Assembly (NCBI GenBank): GCA_009859145.1
Contig: VRVR01000043.1
Span: 144,721-208,720 of the forward strand
Length of the DNA: 64,000 nucleotides
Direction of reading: 5' to 3'
From: Andalucia godoyi
Lineage: Eukaryota; Discoba; Jakobea; Jakobida; Andaluciidae
Translations under genes and position numbers: made by a program
In this document: piece by piece, positions 31,101 through 38,610 of the stretch
Layout: each line of letters begins with the position of its first letter
Numbering within the stretch: position 1 is the first letter of the stretch
Notes under the pieces: model-generated
The model's database searches: none
The model's input: only the letters and a program-made list of their open reading frames with translations
What the model was told of the DNA's origin: nothing

Positions 31101-32514
31101 GTACGCAACATCGAACAATTTCAATCCCTTTGGCGATGACCACGAGAGCACTCCTGTCGGTCCTGCTTCCCGTGAACCCGCAGATTCCTGTCTGTCTGAG
31201 GCGCAATTTGAAGAAGTGAAGCTGTCCATGCAGGAAATCCTGCAGACTTCTTTTCAGGATCTGTTGGAACATCAGGCATTTTCCTCCTTTTCGGATACCC
31301 AAGCCGAGAGGGTGCAGCGTTCCGTGGAGGCAACGCTGCTTTCAGAGCGCTTCCGCGCCTTGGTCGCTGGGCGAGAGGAAGAGTCGCCATCGCTCTTGCG
31401 AGTGTGCAGTCTGGGAACCATGGTCGAACCGCTGGACGTTTCTTCTTTGGGACGTTTTGCGCCTGCGGAAGCCCAAACCGATGCGACCGTTTGTATTGTG
31501 GACTCCGCACAGTGGGAGGCTACGCATGCGCAGCTGGTCGAGATGCAGAGCAGCAAGACTGTATTGGAGCACCAAGTCCAAATGCTTCGCCAGCAGCTTG
31601 AATCTGTCCAATCGGAGAAGGTCTTCCTGGAAGGTTTGATTGATGGGAGGATGCAGTACGTCTTAAAAACACACGAGTCTCTCGAGCTCGTTTTGGCAAA
31701 GCTGGAAAGTAGTACCAACAGAGCGGAAAAGCCAGCAAATGGCAGCTCGCGTCTGACTTTTGATGTTGCCTGCGACTCTCTTCCTGCAAGTGCGTTGCAT
31801 GAGGATGACCAGTTCACCAACACACCTCTCAGCTCGCAGAGTGCAATGTCTGAATTTCGAGCCATGTTTTCCAAGATTTCTGAAGAAATTGCAGCGTTGC
31901 AGCGTTCCTCGCGCCCTTCGACGACGTATGCAGATGATCAGTGCACGCGCAAAGAACCGGAGCCGTCTTTGCTGCTGTCATCTGGATTCTTAACTGGCTT
32001 CGTCGCGCCCTCAACGCCTGTGCATGTGTCTCATTCTCTTGATTTTGTTCCACTGTCCGATGAAATGGAGGCCTCGACCATGCGGATGATCACCCGCATC
32101 TTGGATCGTGCAGACTGGATTCGACTTTCTCTGAACAGTGCAGATTTGCGGCGTGTTATGCCGTTTGCGACGTCTCATGATGATGCGGTTGTGAAGTCTC
32201 GCGAAATTCTTGCAGAGGGCGTCGAGAAGAGCACCGAGTTTCTCTCGGACGTCGAGAAGTTCTGCGTACAGTATGGAAAACAGCCGTCGCCGTGGACGGG
32301 TTCGTGCTTCCGGATGGCGCGGCTGCTGCGAGAAGTCTGTTCTCTCAAGCTTACTCTGCTGGACCTGACGTGGCAAATCAATAAGATCGCCGAAGAAAAA
32401 GATTCCAAATTTCGCTCTCTGTTGCACAAGGCAAGCAGCAAGAAAAAGGTGCTTGCCTCCGACGATGCCGACGATATCCGCTTCATGTGGGAGTTCCATC
32501 GCGGCAAGCCGTGA
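25141..32514 (+). CDS. Giant WD40 protein with ~22 QT (LC8-type) motifs
   Basis: 2457 residues from the ATG at 25141 (seven upstream codons are open from a TTG). Residues ~1-85 are Ser/Pro/Arg-rich. About 85-370 form a seven-bladed WD40 propeller; blades read for example VWVGYSTGAVEVW, VWTGSADRTIRMW and AWSGDESGSIRAW. From 491 (STQT) to 2114 (AQTD) the chain is disordered-looking, Ser/Val/Cys-rich, and punctuated by about 22 xQTx strings, most as SQTD, TQTD, LQTE or AQTD. Many more decayed relatives occur (SQSD, CQMS, STEP). These match the core of the dynein light chain LC8 motif. Helical segments occur at ~1690-1760 and ~2120-2190. The last 150 residues look folded and helical. One exon. 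Not recognised as a named family; the LC8 role is inference. Confidence 0.85.
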   Translation: MKPAASGQTSRSRAPSNAGVASPASLAVPGVISRPRAPSSAIKPSGSGFATPSTPLRSQFPISSSLRVPDASPSPPKSVPPSGLKIMGAPLAGVRCMAVVGDQIWCGGRSGKIAVFDAKRLSLMTSLQSPLKEAVTSICGMGDRVWVGYSTGAVEVWRDMRYERQAYSCSTSMAAGVLEMMVVAKSQIWVASQDFTVRIFDYSTGDPIAVISAHENWVEALCEVAPLEQVWTGSADRTIRMWKIKDFSSVGQLEGHTRAVTAIAFRGKYAWSGDESGSIRAWSISTRSCVLVIPSGQFSGIARIVSTPSSLWTCGVGKHIMIFDAETKRGIRALETKSSKYVSSMVMHGRYMWTGSTDVRVFDVGEEWTEELQIEEALEIQQAVEAAEKEPASQETEMVEPVVLLEPTMVADITAASDFGDEDRNSGEGDNENPPVVDDEGTPVESSDVDVDELLNANSDELTVQIPDSPKTTFLRQQSLRHLLGPHYAVSTQTVKTCAGECDNWTQAAIVNAASAVQTEPANVRFACEQTDTVLSAVASEQTDVLQCSSSECQVSTVMLDCTAQSDSNVFLSISTCTDDLGTVASKGFQMSSEFSHSLSQSELTHNDIQKFQDRIVAFETAEHNRIFSEASRLDDETSKRPSLCESISQTDSVMTPAVLHYTSEVFVDIPSSSLMTMQASTQVSPDSISSSLQTDSVETYSVQVFTETADVVSISSQTLADRCSTISQSDLSAKDIFAIESESEQRRCETERILAILNRPTPERASRLVQASLQRDLSVVALPTHIIDTHREVSHVASSTFNEVRDSASQNDPKISVSRDVLTERTVSVSCAVQSTAETLSAFVQSTLSSSEIDVYAAEFARIQALSLVDRECQAEMKPQSVDAYTHVDDCLLVLPAAVVPTTMSSSAVMTEVLQCMNAGCQMSPDVLPVSSQSDVHGITVDCALAFKAQWDAVRNGCRSITSQTRSRVLSAISNDVISVLSTSRSSVSCQESADHRVSFSQTDTKPMLSQSVWTLPPSATDSAVQHIWPATCEYTTQTDGPMEPDEIVAQQVVAEESGNSVRSHKQSPTRDAETSIRTLLADAGTVMPACNLTEREVSAVASNLSAGTQKDDVQTHSVWTTMDHEIRGCCSSASQSFFEEDSIPTQTPAVVQLDVGTYSETLHHHHGATQTVSHVVADVGVSTSVLVLDAGTLAHEPLTSSCTQHDAALFVRDAFCVTEPVRMLPFTEVFGVGIQAEPRQHSDASTDVPRCLVFDVSSQNEVFFKSQSTGSDSQGMEIPAPIVAPHFPENSMVSIASVSCSTDLCGISDMANLLNLRVVPGVTCTDVSTEPIPSSSACQGLQTEPSLFSFDVCIGAAPSLTAAEVQTAALPLTSHLSTQSEHPILVDGAVSAVVPTHTSSSMTDLVSASHIGTSPACVFQIEVASATDCAKQNAASTDTQTERLQWNVSWRILLVSQDCQTDSLDDDDAISEVFSEAVETVHGEHSAHPRFVDGPIRESSRACESFSQTDASVFHLRTQGVQSERNVESRSCQHAFDVVGLHVFEKECMCCPVLESVAIECPSAETFPISAQTMSFGADMGSSTDPLSRSSWSSLCRISYQEMGVQASEVLKAVRAVEQSTEMLAIPHRCVAEYGYQTDLAPSGREQCCWTELCVASDASSNTLERDKRDQHCSTEDLCMFDGSLSAALVSLKEDVNQQTCRISTSLESISSTLSAQMASLREELAKREREFLNQFEGHASLLGSRSAPSDAETDTIRVHIFANLDSDALSVSLFSRDADYVCSYLSSTVNFQAERLASLSKNMSTSLQEWNLNRNFPLADRSAANSSLLLLSEVQLLFSSQKESVAELDRLVRNVTQSQTRSASSQHEEVIDALNSLSSDIRAVQSSVAAVSTRTAVFKDVELQTSARDFSSSDTPDLKITVVDDGLAISDAQFASHTAMPMTEDSSSVSLKESLSRIEALLSQHVALSNAISSPEESKHGTSQYATSNNFNPFGDDHESTPVGPASREPADSCLSEAQFEEVKLSMQEILQTSFQDLLEHQAFSSFSDTQAERVQRSVEATLLSERFRALVAGREEESPSLLRVCSLGTMVEPLDVSSLGRFAPAEAQTDATVCIVDSAQWEATHAQLVEMQSSKTVLEHQVQMLRQQLESVQSEKVFLEGLIDGRMQYVLKTHESLELVLAKLESSTNRAEKPANGSSRLTFDVACDSLPASALHEDDQFTNTPLSSQSAMSEFRAMFSKISEEIAALQRSSRPSTTYADDQCTRKEPEPSLLLSSGFLTGFVAPSTPVHVSHSLDFVPLSDEMEASTMRMITRILDRADWIRLSLNSADLRRVMPFATSHDDAVVKSREILAEGVEKSTEFLSDVEKFCVQYGKQPSPWTGSCFRMARLLREVCSLKLTLLDLTWQINKIAEEKDSKFRSLLHKASSKKKVLASDDADDIRFMWEFHRGKP

Positions 32515-33271
32515 GTTGTGAAACCCTTGACCTGTCGCGACAGATCCTCCGGCCCGCCACTGACTGTTTAGCAACAAATAAGAAAAACGATCAGCTTGCC
32601 CCACTCTGTGACGCTCTCTCGCTGTCACACCTACATTGTACACTAATCCACGGATAATCATCGCTGATTACCCATAATCAATGCTGCAACCCAATCATGC
32701 TCTGCATGATCGGGAAGAGGGTAGGCCCCAACACGCCTCTCGGCATGAGAGACGTTCCCAAGATAGATGTAGATGTTGCGGTGGAGATGTCATGGGTCTT
32801 GCCGCAGCGTTGCGGGCATGACGGACACGGTGCGTTGCATGGACAATAAAAACGAAAATAAGAAATGAGCGCCGGTGTGCGAGAATGCAACGCGGCGGTG
32901 TGTTTATAGGGATTTCATGATCGAAATGGAGCGAAACGAATCGGGCATCGTGTGACGAAGTTGTTTAAGATAACAAACGCATGCGCATGGCGCGTGGCAG
33001 TGTGCCTGGTTACGTGTGCTTGAGATTGCTTCATCATACCGTATCGCAATAAGTGGCAGCGGTGTCACGGTGTCTTCGCTGTCTGTCACACTTGCACTTC
33101 CCTTTCTGGGTTTCCCCTCCCCGAAAATCGAAAATTCCCGACATCCCGAAATTGTATCGCAAGTTTGAGCCTCGACTTTTCGTTTGTTCCGTTTCCATTC
33201 CTGTCGTTCAATAAAAGACGCCTGATCATCGTACTTATCACAATATAGGAGTTGCGGTGTTTTACGAATTG
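32515..33271. other. Intergenic; one 50-codon frame of unknown status
   Basis: 757 bp between two plus-strand genes. The only item of note is an ATG frame at 32697-32849 (50 codons) ending CGHDGHGALHGQ, which I do not recognise and which has no support beyond being open. The remainder shows no gene. Confidence 0.4.
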
Positions 33272-34375
33272 ATGGACGCGTTTCAAGTGTTTAAGAGTGC
33301 TCCTTCGAGTTTTCGATCCAGAACGGAAGCGTTTGTCTATGCGGTCCATTCGTTTCTGATCGAGTCTGGGTTTGAAGTCGCCCATAAGGAGGATGCGACA
33401 ACGACTGGGGCTGAGACCGGGGCTGGAACTGGGGCTGGAACTGGGGCTGGAACTGGGGCTGGAACTGGGGCTGGGGCTGGGACTACGACTTCGCGGACGG
33501 TTCCGAGTGCTTCTTGGAACAGCAATCCCGAGTTGATTATGATGCAGTACTGCCATCCCAGGGTGCTTCCGTCGTCTGCGGTCGTCACGGTGAAGTTCGT
33601 GCCTCTCGGTCCGGATGCTCTTGCGATTCACGCGAGGTCTGATCAGCCGGCGTCCTCGCCGACCATTTCGTTGCAGTTCAATCCTCTGGAATGGACGTCT
33701 GGTGATATCGCAGCGGCCCAATTGGAACTTGCGATATTAAAGCCTGGAGCACTGCGGGAAATCATCTCTTCGCATCTGGTCGACCGTCTTCTGGCACCAA
33801 AGCCGCTGCAGGAGTCCGAGTCCCACCAAACCTCCGAATCTGGCCCATCTTTGAGCATTTCGCAAGATCGGCAACAACCGCGTTCCAGACTGCTGGAGGA
33901 CGATCCTTACAGCAGTGGCAGTGGCAGTGGCAGTGGCAGTGGCAGTGGCAGTGGCAGTGGTAGTGGCGTCGGGGGCATTCCTACGCTTGCTCCTGGTTCT
34001 TCGCCGTTCAGCATTGGGCGTGATGATCTTATGCCTGCTGGCGGCGTGTTTCCAAGACAGCCGTTCTTGCCCAGCGGACCACGGCTTCCTGGATCTGGCC
34101 TGGGTGGAGGAGGTTCAGTTGTGGGGCCAAATCATCCGATGTTCAACCCTGGGGGCTGGTCAAGGTTCCCAGGCTCATCCCCAGGTCCAGGATCGTTCTT
34201 TGGGCCGGACGGAAGAGTGCTTCCCCCAGGCGCAGTACCTCCTGGAGCACGGTTCGATCCTTTTGGACCCCCAGTTCCTCCGGAGCTTGCAGGACGCGGC
34301 GGAAGAGGCTCCGGCATCGGTGGCGATCCAAACCCGGATCATGAACGGCCGCCCACCGACCACATGTACATGTGA
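33272..34375 (+). CDS. PSMF1: Proteasome regulator PI31 (PSMF1) homolog
   Basis: 367 residues from the ATG at 33272 (five codons upstream are open from a GTG). PI31 binds 20S proteasome ends and also promotes proteasome assembly and transport. Residues 1-~170 match the FP domain: FRSRTEAFVYAVHSFLIESGF, then VVTVKFVPLG and a short beta region. This part is interrupted by an Ala/Gly/Thr repeat. The C-terminal ~110 residues are the Pro/Gly-rich PI31 tail: VGPNHPMFNPG, LPPGAVPPGARFDPFGPP, GRGGRGSG and the terminal NPDHERPPTDHMYM. The last residues resemble the HbYX-type proteasome-docking end. Two in-frame hexa/dodecanucleotide expansions encode TGAG (33417-33480) and SG (33912-33966) runs. Confidence 0.92.
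   Translation: MDAFQVFKSAPSSFRSRTEAFVYAVHSFLIESGFEVAHKEDATTTGAETGAGTGAGTGAGTGAGTGAGAGTTTSRTVPSASWNSNPELIMMQYCHPRVLPSSAVVTVKFVPLGPDALAIHARSDQPASSPTISLQFNPLEWTSGDIAAAQLELAILKPGALREIISSHLVDRLLAPKPLQESESHQTSESGPSLSISQDRQQPRSRLLEDDPYSSGSGSGSGSGSGSGSGSGVGGIPTLAPGSSPFSIGRDDLMPAGGVFPRQPFLPSGPRLPGSGLGGGGSVVGPNHPMFNPGGWSRFPGSSPGPGSFFGPDGRVLPPGAVPPGARFDPFGPPVPPELAGRGGRGSGIGGDPNPDHERPPTDHMYM
33912..33966. repeat. PSMF1: (GTGGCA)n coding Ser-Gly in PI31
   Basis: About nine 6-bp units in frame, giving a Ser-Gly linker between the folded domain and the Pro/Gly-rich tail. Confidence 0.95.
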
Positions 34376-34538
34376 GTTCCTTTTCCCCCCGCGCCCTTGG
34401 TGCAGCGGTAGCAGAGACGACGCAGCATAAAGAGTATTTAAAAAAAAGAGGATGTTCGACGCCAAATGTTGGACTTTGGAAAGAAAAATGTTTAATTCTC
34501 TTTTTTTAATTACTTTCTTGCTGTTGCATAAATATACA

Positions 34539-34571
34539 AACATATATATATACATATATATATATATACAC
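34539..34571. repeat. (TA)n tract in convergent 3' region PI31 / phytochelatin synthase
   Basis: Nearly pure AT/TA alternation in the 217-bp space between two convergent stop codons. No other feature in that space. Confidence 0.9.
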
Positions 34572-34592
34572 AACATACTGTATGGGGATGTC

Positions 34593-36212
34593 TCAATGGA
34601 GGGGTTCGACTGCACATGGGCAGTCATCTGCGCAGAGCCGCACGTCCTTGCAAACTTGTAAAAGATGCGCTCGAAGACTCGTGATCTCCTCGGCAAGGAG
34701 CAGTTCGAGAGGCGGCATGGACCGGAGAGAAGAGAGAACATGTCCGCGAACTTCAGGAGGGAAGGTGCGGAAGACCGACTCGGGAAGTCCAAGCAGCAGG
34801 ACAGAAGCAAGCTCTGGAGCAAGAACCCACCGCGGCGATCTCTTGATGGACTCTTGAATCACAGTAAACATGCGTGTTCGTTTCACGTCCATCAGCAACG
34901 ATGCCATTCCGTTGCGATGATTCGTGCAGGCATGCATCACAATTCGGAAAGTAAACGACCGCAGCGCGTCGTTTAGTGATTTGGGTAACGATTCGAAGAG
35001 GGTGCGAAACACAATCCGAGTCTTTTCGTCCAGCGCAGTGCATTTCTCGGCAGAATTGCAATGCTCCCGACGTCCCTGGCTCTCTGTAAACTGCTGGTGT
35101 TGCTGCTGGTGCTGGTGATGGTAGTAGTCGAATCTGGTAATGACACCTGCAGTCACGGTGACAGGGGAGACGGGAGGCTGGTTTCGGAGAGGGGATTCGT
35201 GGGATTGGTTCATGAGTGCCGCTTCAAAGTGCGGTCCTATGCTTGCGACATGCTCAACAAACCTGGCCGCAATATCGCGCAATGGTTCCGCAGCGTGGTT
35301 CTTCACCGAGCTCAGCACGTCTTCTTCCGCTCGCTGCACAACCGCCCAACCTCGACTCTGTTGTGTTGCCGAGTCCTGCGCGATCATGGCCCTGTACATC
35401 AGCGGCAGCGGAACCCACCACGGTCCATGCTTGAACCGTGCCACATCCAAGACAAGAATTGCATCCTTGGAGGGGCAGTACGCAGCAATTGGTGAAAAAT
35501 GCCCTTCCCCTGTCTGTCCACACTCTTTTCTGCTAAAGTTCACTACTAGAATCGACTCTGGCGACCGAACGCTATTCACCACATCCTGCCGAAACTGCTC
35601 TTCACTCTTGGTCCCCCCGTCCGTTGCTTGCGTCCCCAAAACGCCGGCATCCTCGACCACTCGCCGAAAAGGGCGAAACTTCTGTACTGACGCTCCGTTC
35701 CACAGAGCAAGCTCGCAGAACTCGTCCAGGTCGATTCCGTGAATATGTGCATCATGCAGCGGAAAGCATGCCAAGAGCATTTCCTCGGAGTACCATCTCC
35801 ACGGGCCCTTCCATATCTTTCCGGGATCACACCCCAGAGCATTCAGCGCAATCACCAGTGTCGCAAGCCCGCAATATGCAGGTTCTGATTGCGTGTGAAA
35901 CGTGGTGGAAAGCTGAAAGTACGAGTCCGCAAGCCCCGCATCCAGCGATTCTCGGAACATCTCCTTTCCTTCGCGCGACGGGAAAGGCGTGAGATGCGCA
36001 GGAAGCGAACGCATGTAAAATCCAGGAATATGGCCACAATCAGGACACTGTTCTGCGGACGTCAGAATCGATACCGCACTTGTCGTCGGCGCTTGACCTC
36101 GTTGCATCGTCTCATGAGATGAAGAAGAAGAAGACGCAAAAAGACGCATGGAAACTCCTCGGATGCACAACAGCCGCGGACGCACAACTACTGTCCGCAG
36201 ACGTGAGAGCAT
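34593..36212 (-). CDS. PCS1: Phytochelatin synthase with a predicted mitochondrial presequence
   Basis: 539 residues from the ATG at 36212 (18 codons upstream open only from a TTG). The enzyme transfers gamma-Glu-Cys units between glutathione molecules to make heavy-metal-binding phytochelatins, or hydrolyses glutathione conjugates. The papain-like catalytic triad is Cys114 (EPAYCGLATL), His238 (GEGHFSPIAAY) and Asp256 (LVLDVARFK); the 18-residue His-Asp spacing equals that of plant PCS1. Other family blocks are KGPWRWYSEEML and HIHGIDLDEFC. The first ~30 residues have six Arg and no acidic residue, typical of a mitochondrial presequence, which is unusual since plant PCS is cytosolic. The C-terminal half contains a His/Gln-rich insert (~390-410) and ends with a CADDCPC cluster, a plausible metal site. 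Confidence 0.93.
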   Translation of the reverse strand: MLSRLRTVVVRPRLLCIRGVSMRLFASSSSSSHETMQRGQAPTTSAVSILTSAEQCPDCGHIPGFYMRSLPAHLTPFPSREGKEMFRESLDAGLADSYFQLSTTFHTQSEPAYCGLATLVIALNALGCDPGKIWKGPWRWYSEEMLLACFPLHDAHIHGIDLDEFCELALWNGASVQKFRPFRRVVEDAGVLGTQATDGGTKSEEQFRQDVVNSVRSPESILVVNFSRKECGQTGEGHFSPIAAYCPSKDAILVLDVARFKHGPWWVPLPLMYRAMIAQDSATQQSRGWAVVQRAEEDVLSSVKNHAAEPLRDIAARFVEHVASIGPHFEAALMNQSHESPLRNQPPVSPVTVTAGVITRFDYYHHQHQQQHQQFTESQGRREHCNSAEKCTALDEKTRIVFRTLFESLPKSLNDALRSFTFRIVMHACTNHRNGMASLLMDVKRTRMFTVIQESIKRSPRWVLAPELASVLLLGLPESVFRTFPPEVRGHVLSSLRSMPPLELLLAEEITSLRAHLLQVCKDVRLCADDCPCAVEPLH

Positions 36213-36342
36213 GGCACATCGGAGCAGCTTGAGTATATTCAAACAGCCAAAAACAATACAAAACAAAACAAAACAAAAAGAAAAGATAAGAAAATCGAAG
36301 GGGCGCTTCTATAACTCCGGCAATTCCTCAAAAGCCTTTCAT

Positions 36343-36465
36343 CCCGTTTCCCTTTTCCCTTTTTCTTTTTCCCGTTTCCTTTTTCCTTTTTCCCTTTTCC
36401 CGTTTCCCGTTTCCCTTTTCCCGTTTCCCGTTTCCCTTTTCCTGTTTCCCGTTTCCCTTTGTTGT
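36343..36465. repeat. TTTCCC(G/T) homopyrimidine tract
   Basis: About 120 bp of imperfect TTTCCCG / TTTCCCTT / TTTTTCC units, almost purely pyrimidine on the plus strand apart from scattered G. Confidence 0.9.
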
Positions 36466-37166
36466 GTCAAAAGAAAATGTTAAATAAACGCACTGTTGTG
36501 TTCGTTTTTTGATATTTTATTTTTACCTTTTATTTGGGGCATCACGTCGCTCTAAACTTCGCCGCGCGTTGTCGGTTTATCCCTTTTCGTCGTCTTCATC
36601 CTTTTTCTTTGTGCGTATTCTGAATAGTAAGTTAAACACATAGTAGTTTATTTTGGTTTTTAAGAGTACTCTTTATGACAAAAACGACTACATTGGGTGT
36701 GCGCCCTCGCATGAGTCATCGAGAAGCGGTTCCGGGATTCCGAACCAATCGACGTGTAGTGCACAGCGAGCAAACTGTTGCGGCTGTTGGAAATGACCTT
36801 GTATAACCTTTACATTTCGGGTCCACCAGCACCCAAAGACGGGTGCGCATGAAGATGTCTGCGAATCCAGCGATGCGCCGTTCTTGTGTCGGAATCCACC
36901 AGGAATTCCTAGTGCAGGCGAGTTGGAGTCTCGTATAGGACGTCCGTGAAGACTGTAGATGATGTGCATGAGAATATGTCTGGTTCTGCCGGACATTTCA
37001 CGACTGTTCCCCACAACGGAAAAAATTACTTGGTTGAGACTAGAGAGATTAGACACTTGAAGCTAGGTGCTCTACAGTAAGTTTACCCCCCAACGAGAGG
37101 CATTTTGGGGAACTGAAACGTCTGCTTTTCCCAAAAGCACCAAACAGAGAGATGAAGCGAGAGTCG

Positions 37167-37169
<3 letters not shown>

Positions 37170-37212
<43 letters not shown>

Positions 37213-37252
37213 ACAGACAGACAGAAAGACAGACAGACAGACAGACAGACAG
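37170..37252. repeat. (CA)n followed by (AGAC)n directly before PET117
   Basis: (CA)~20 from 37170 to 37209, then AGAC tetranucleotides to 37252. The PET117 ATG is at 37255, so the repeat forms its immediate 5' leader. Confidence 0.95.
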
Positions 37253-37254
37253 AG

Positions 37255-37449
37255 ATGGGGTCGAGGACGGCAATGGCGGTGTTTGTTGGGTCCGGTGTTT
37301 TGTTATGCGGGGTAGTTTGGTTTGTGATGAAGGACCAGCGCGACAGTCGTTTACGAATGAAGGAAGGCATCAAGCGCGATATGGAACGCGTCGAATGGAG
37401 ACGACGGGAATTAGCAGCTCAGTTACAGCAACCGGAACCGCCACGATGA
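37255..37449 (+). CDS. PET117: PET117-like cytochrome c oxidase assembly protein
   Basis: 64 residues. One N-terminal membrane helix (about 7-25: AVFVGSGVLLCGVVWFVM) is followed by the family's charged stretch DQRDSRLRMKEGIKRDMERVEW, seen here in two overlapping parts: QRDSRLRMKEGIKRD and RDMERVE. PET117 homologs share a single N-terminal helix followed by Q-x(n)-R-x-x-x-G-[VI]-x-R-D-x-E-R, and similar very short length (70-110). It helps couple heme A synthesis (COX15) to complex IV assembly in the mitochondrial inner membrane. The call rests on this pattern only; a small protein of another family with a similar layout is possible. Confidence 0.72.
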   Translation: MGSRTAMAVFVGSGVLLCGVVWFVMKDQRDSRLRMKEGIKRDMERVEWRRRELAAQLQQPEPPR

Positions 37450-37851
37450 TTTTGGAGCACTCTTATCTACTGAATATTGGAACCTTGCAGTGCTTGAGAG
37501 AAAATTATCGAATGGGGGGATTTATTACGCTGTACGAAAACAAAAGAACAGAAAAGAGAGAGAGAGAGAGAAAAGCGAAGAAGAAGAAGAGGAAGAAGAG
37601 GAAGAAAAAGAGAATGATTTTCCATCCGTGATGAACAACCAGAAGAGAGGACGCACATTGCACGGTGTCGTCATGCTCATTGAGAATTTAGTCCCTCGCT
37701 TGAGCGTTCTCCTCGATTTGATTAATCCATGCTGACTTTTCTTGTGAAACTTAACCCTAAATACAGCTTTCTTCTTTCTTTTCCCTCCTTTTTTGTTTTT
37801 TGTTGAAAGAGAAACAAAACAACGACGACGACGTCATTGCAAAGTGCGCGA
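37450..37851. other. Convergent 3' region PET117 / RWP-RK
   Basis: 402 bp with a purine tract (GA/GAA, 37555-37615) and T-rich end. No gene. Confidence 0.5.
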
Positions 37852-38578
37852 TCAAGAGTGGTACATTCTCTGGCCAACTGCCGAGATTGCGGGGTTTCTC
37901 ATCTGCGGTTGGTTCGACATCTGCATGGGCACGGCTGAAAACGGAGAGTTGTATGGATGCATCATTTCCGAATAGGCTGCGGGGCGCATGGACGCAGGAG
38001 GCACACCGGCGTTTCGAGGCGGCTGCATCGGCGTCTGCAGGGGAAACGACGTTCCAAAGTCTTCTGGGTTCTCGCGCCGGTAAGGAAGCGGGGCTCCCAT
38101 ATAGCCGCTTGGAATCGATCGACCAACACCCGCAGTGCTCTGTGCGTTCATCATGGGGGGCTGCTGTCCCGGCTGTGATTGCTGGGACTGTTGCTGCGAT
38201 GGATTGCCAGACTGTCCTCCGTAAGGACCAGACGGATAGGGCAAGTATGAACTCGGAGCAAACTGGGCCTGCGCTTGTTGACCGGGCTGGCTCGGCATCC
38301 CAGGCATGTAAGGAGCCGACGACGCATAGTTTGCATACTGTCCGCCTGCTTGCTGTTGCATCGCAACCTGCATGTTGTTCGCGGGCATGCCGGAGTGCAT
38401 ATTCGGGCCACCGGGAAAGAACGCATTGGGCAGTCCACTGTGCAAACCCGCTTGCATTCCGCCGTACTGCATGTTCCCCGACGTCTTGTTGAATTCTGCC
38501 ATTTGTTGAGCTTGTTGTTGTTGCTGCTGCTGTTGTTGGTGGTGCTGAAATTGTTGCATCTGCATCTGCATCTGCATT

Positions 38579-38610
<32 letters not shown>

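Larger units (their letters stand above)
36213..37254. other. Divergent intergenic region, phytochelatin synthase / PET117
   Basis: About 1 kb. It holds A4C repeats (36243-36280), the TTTCCC tract (36343-36465) and the CA/AGAC tract (37170-37252). A 122-codon minus-strand frame at 36688-37056 shows no recognisable domain, and I do not call it. Confidence 0.45.

Noticed and set aside
34400-34430. tRNA A-box-like string TGGTGCAGCGGTAGC
   Set aside because: No B-box or acceptor pairing downstream; the sequence turns into an A-run.
36343-36465. Interstitial telomere repeat
   Set aside because: TTTCCCG units lack the TTAGGG-type core and are too irregular.
36688-37056. 122-codon minus-strand frame
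   Set aside because: No domain, unnatural composition and no start context; likely chance.
37067-37315. Plus-strand frame with THTHTH and DRQTDRQT runs
   Set aside because: Encoded by the CA and AGAC microsatellites and overlapping the better PET117 frame.
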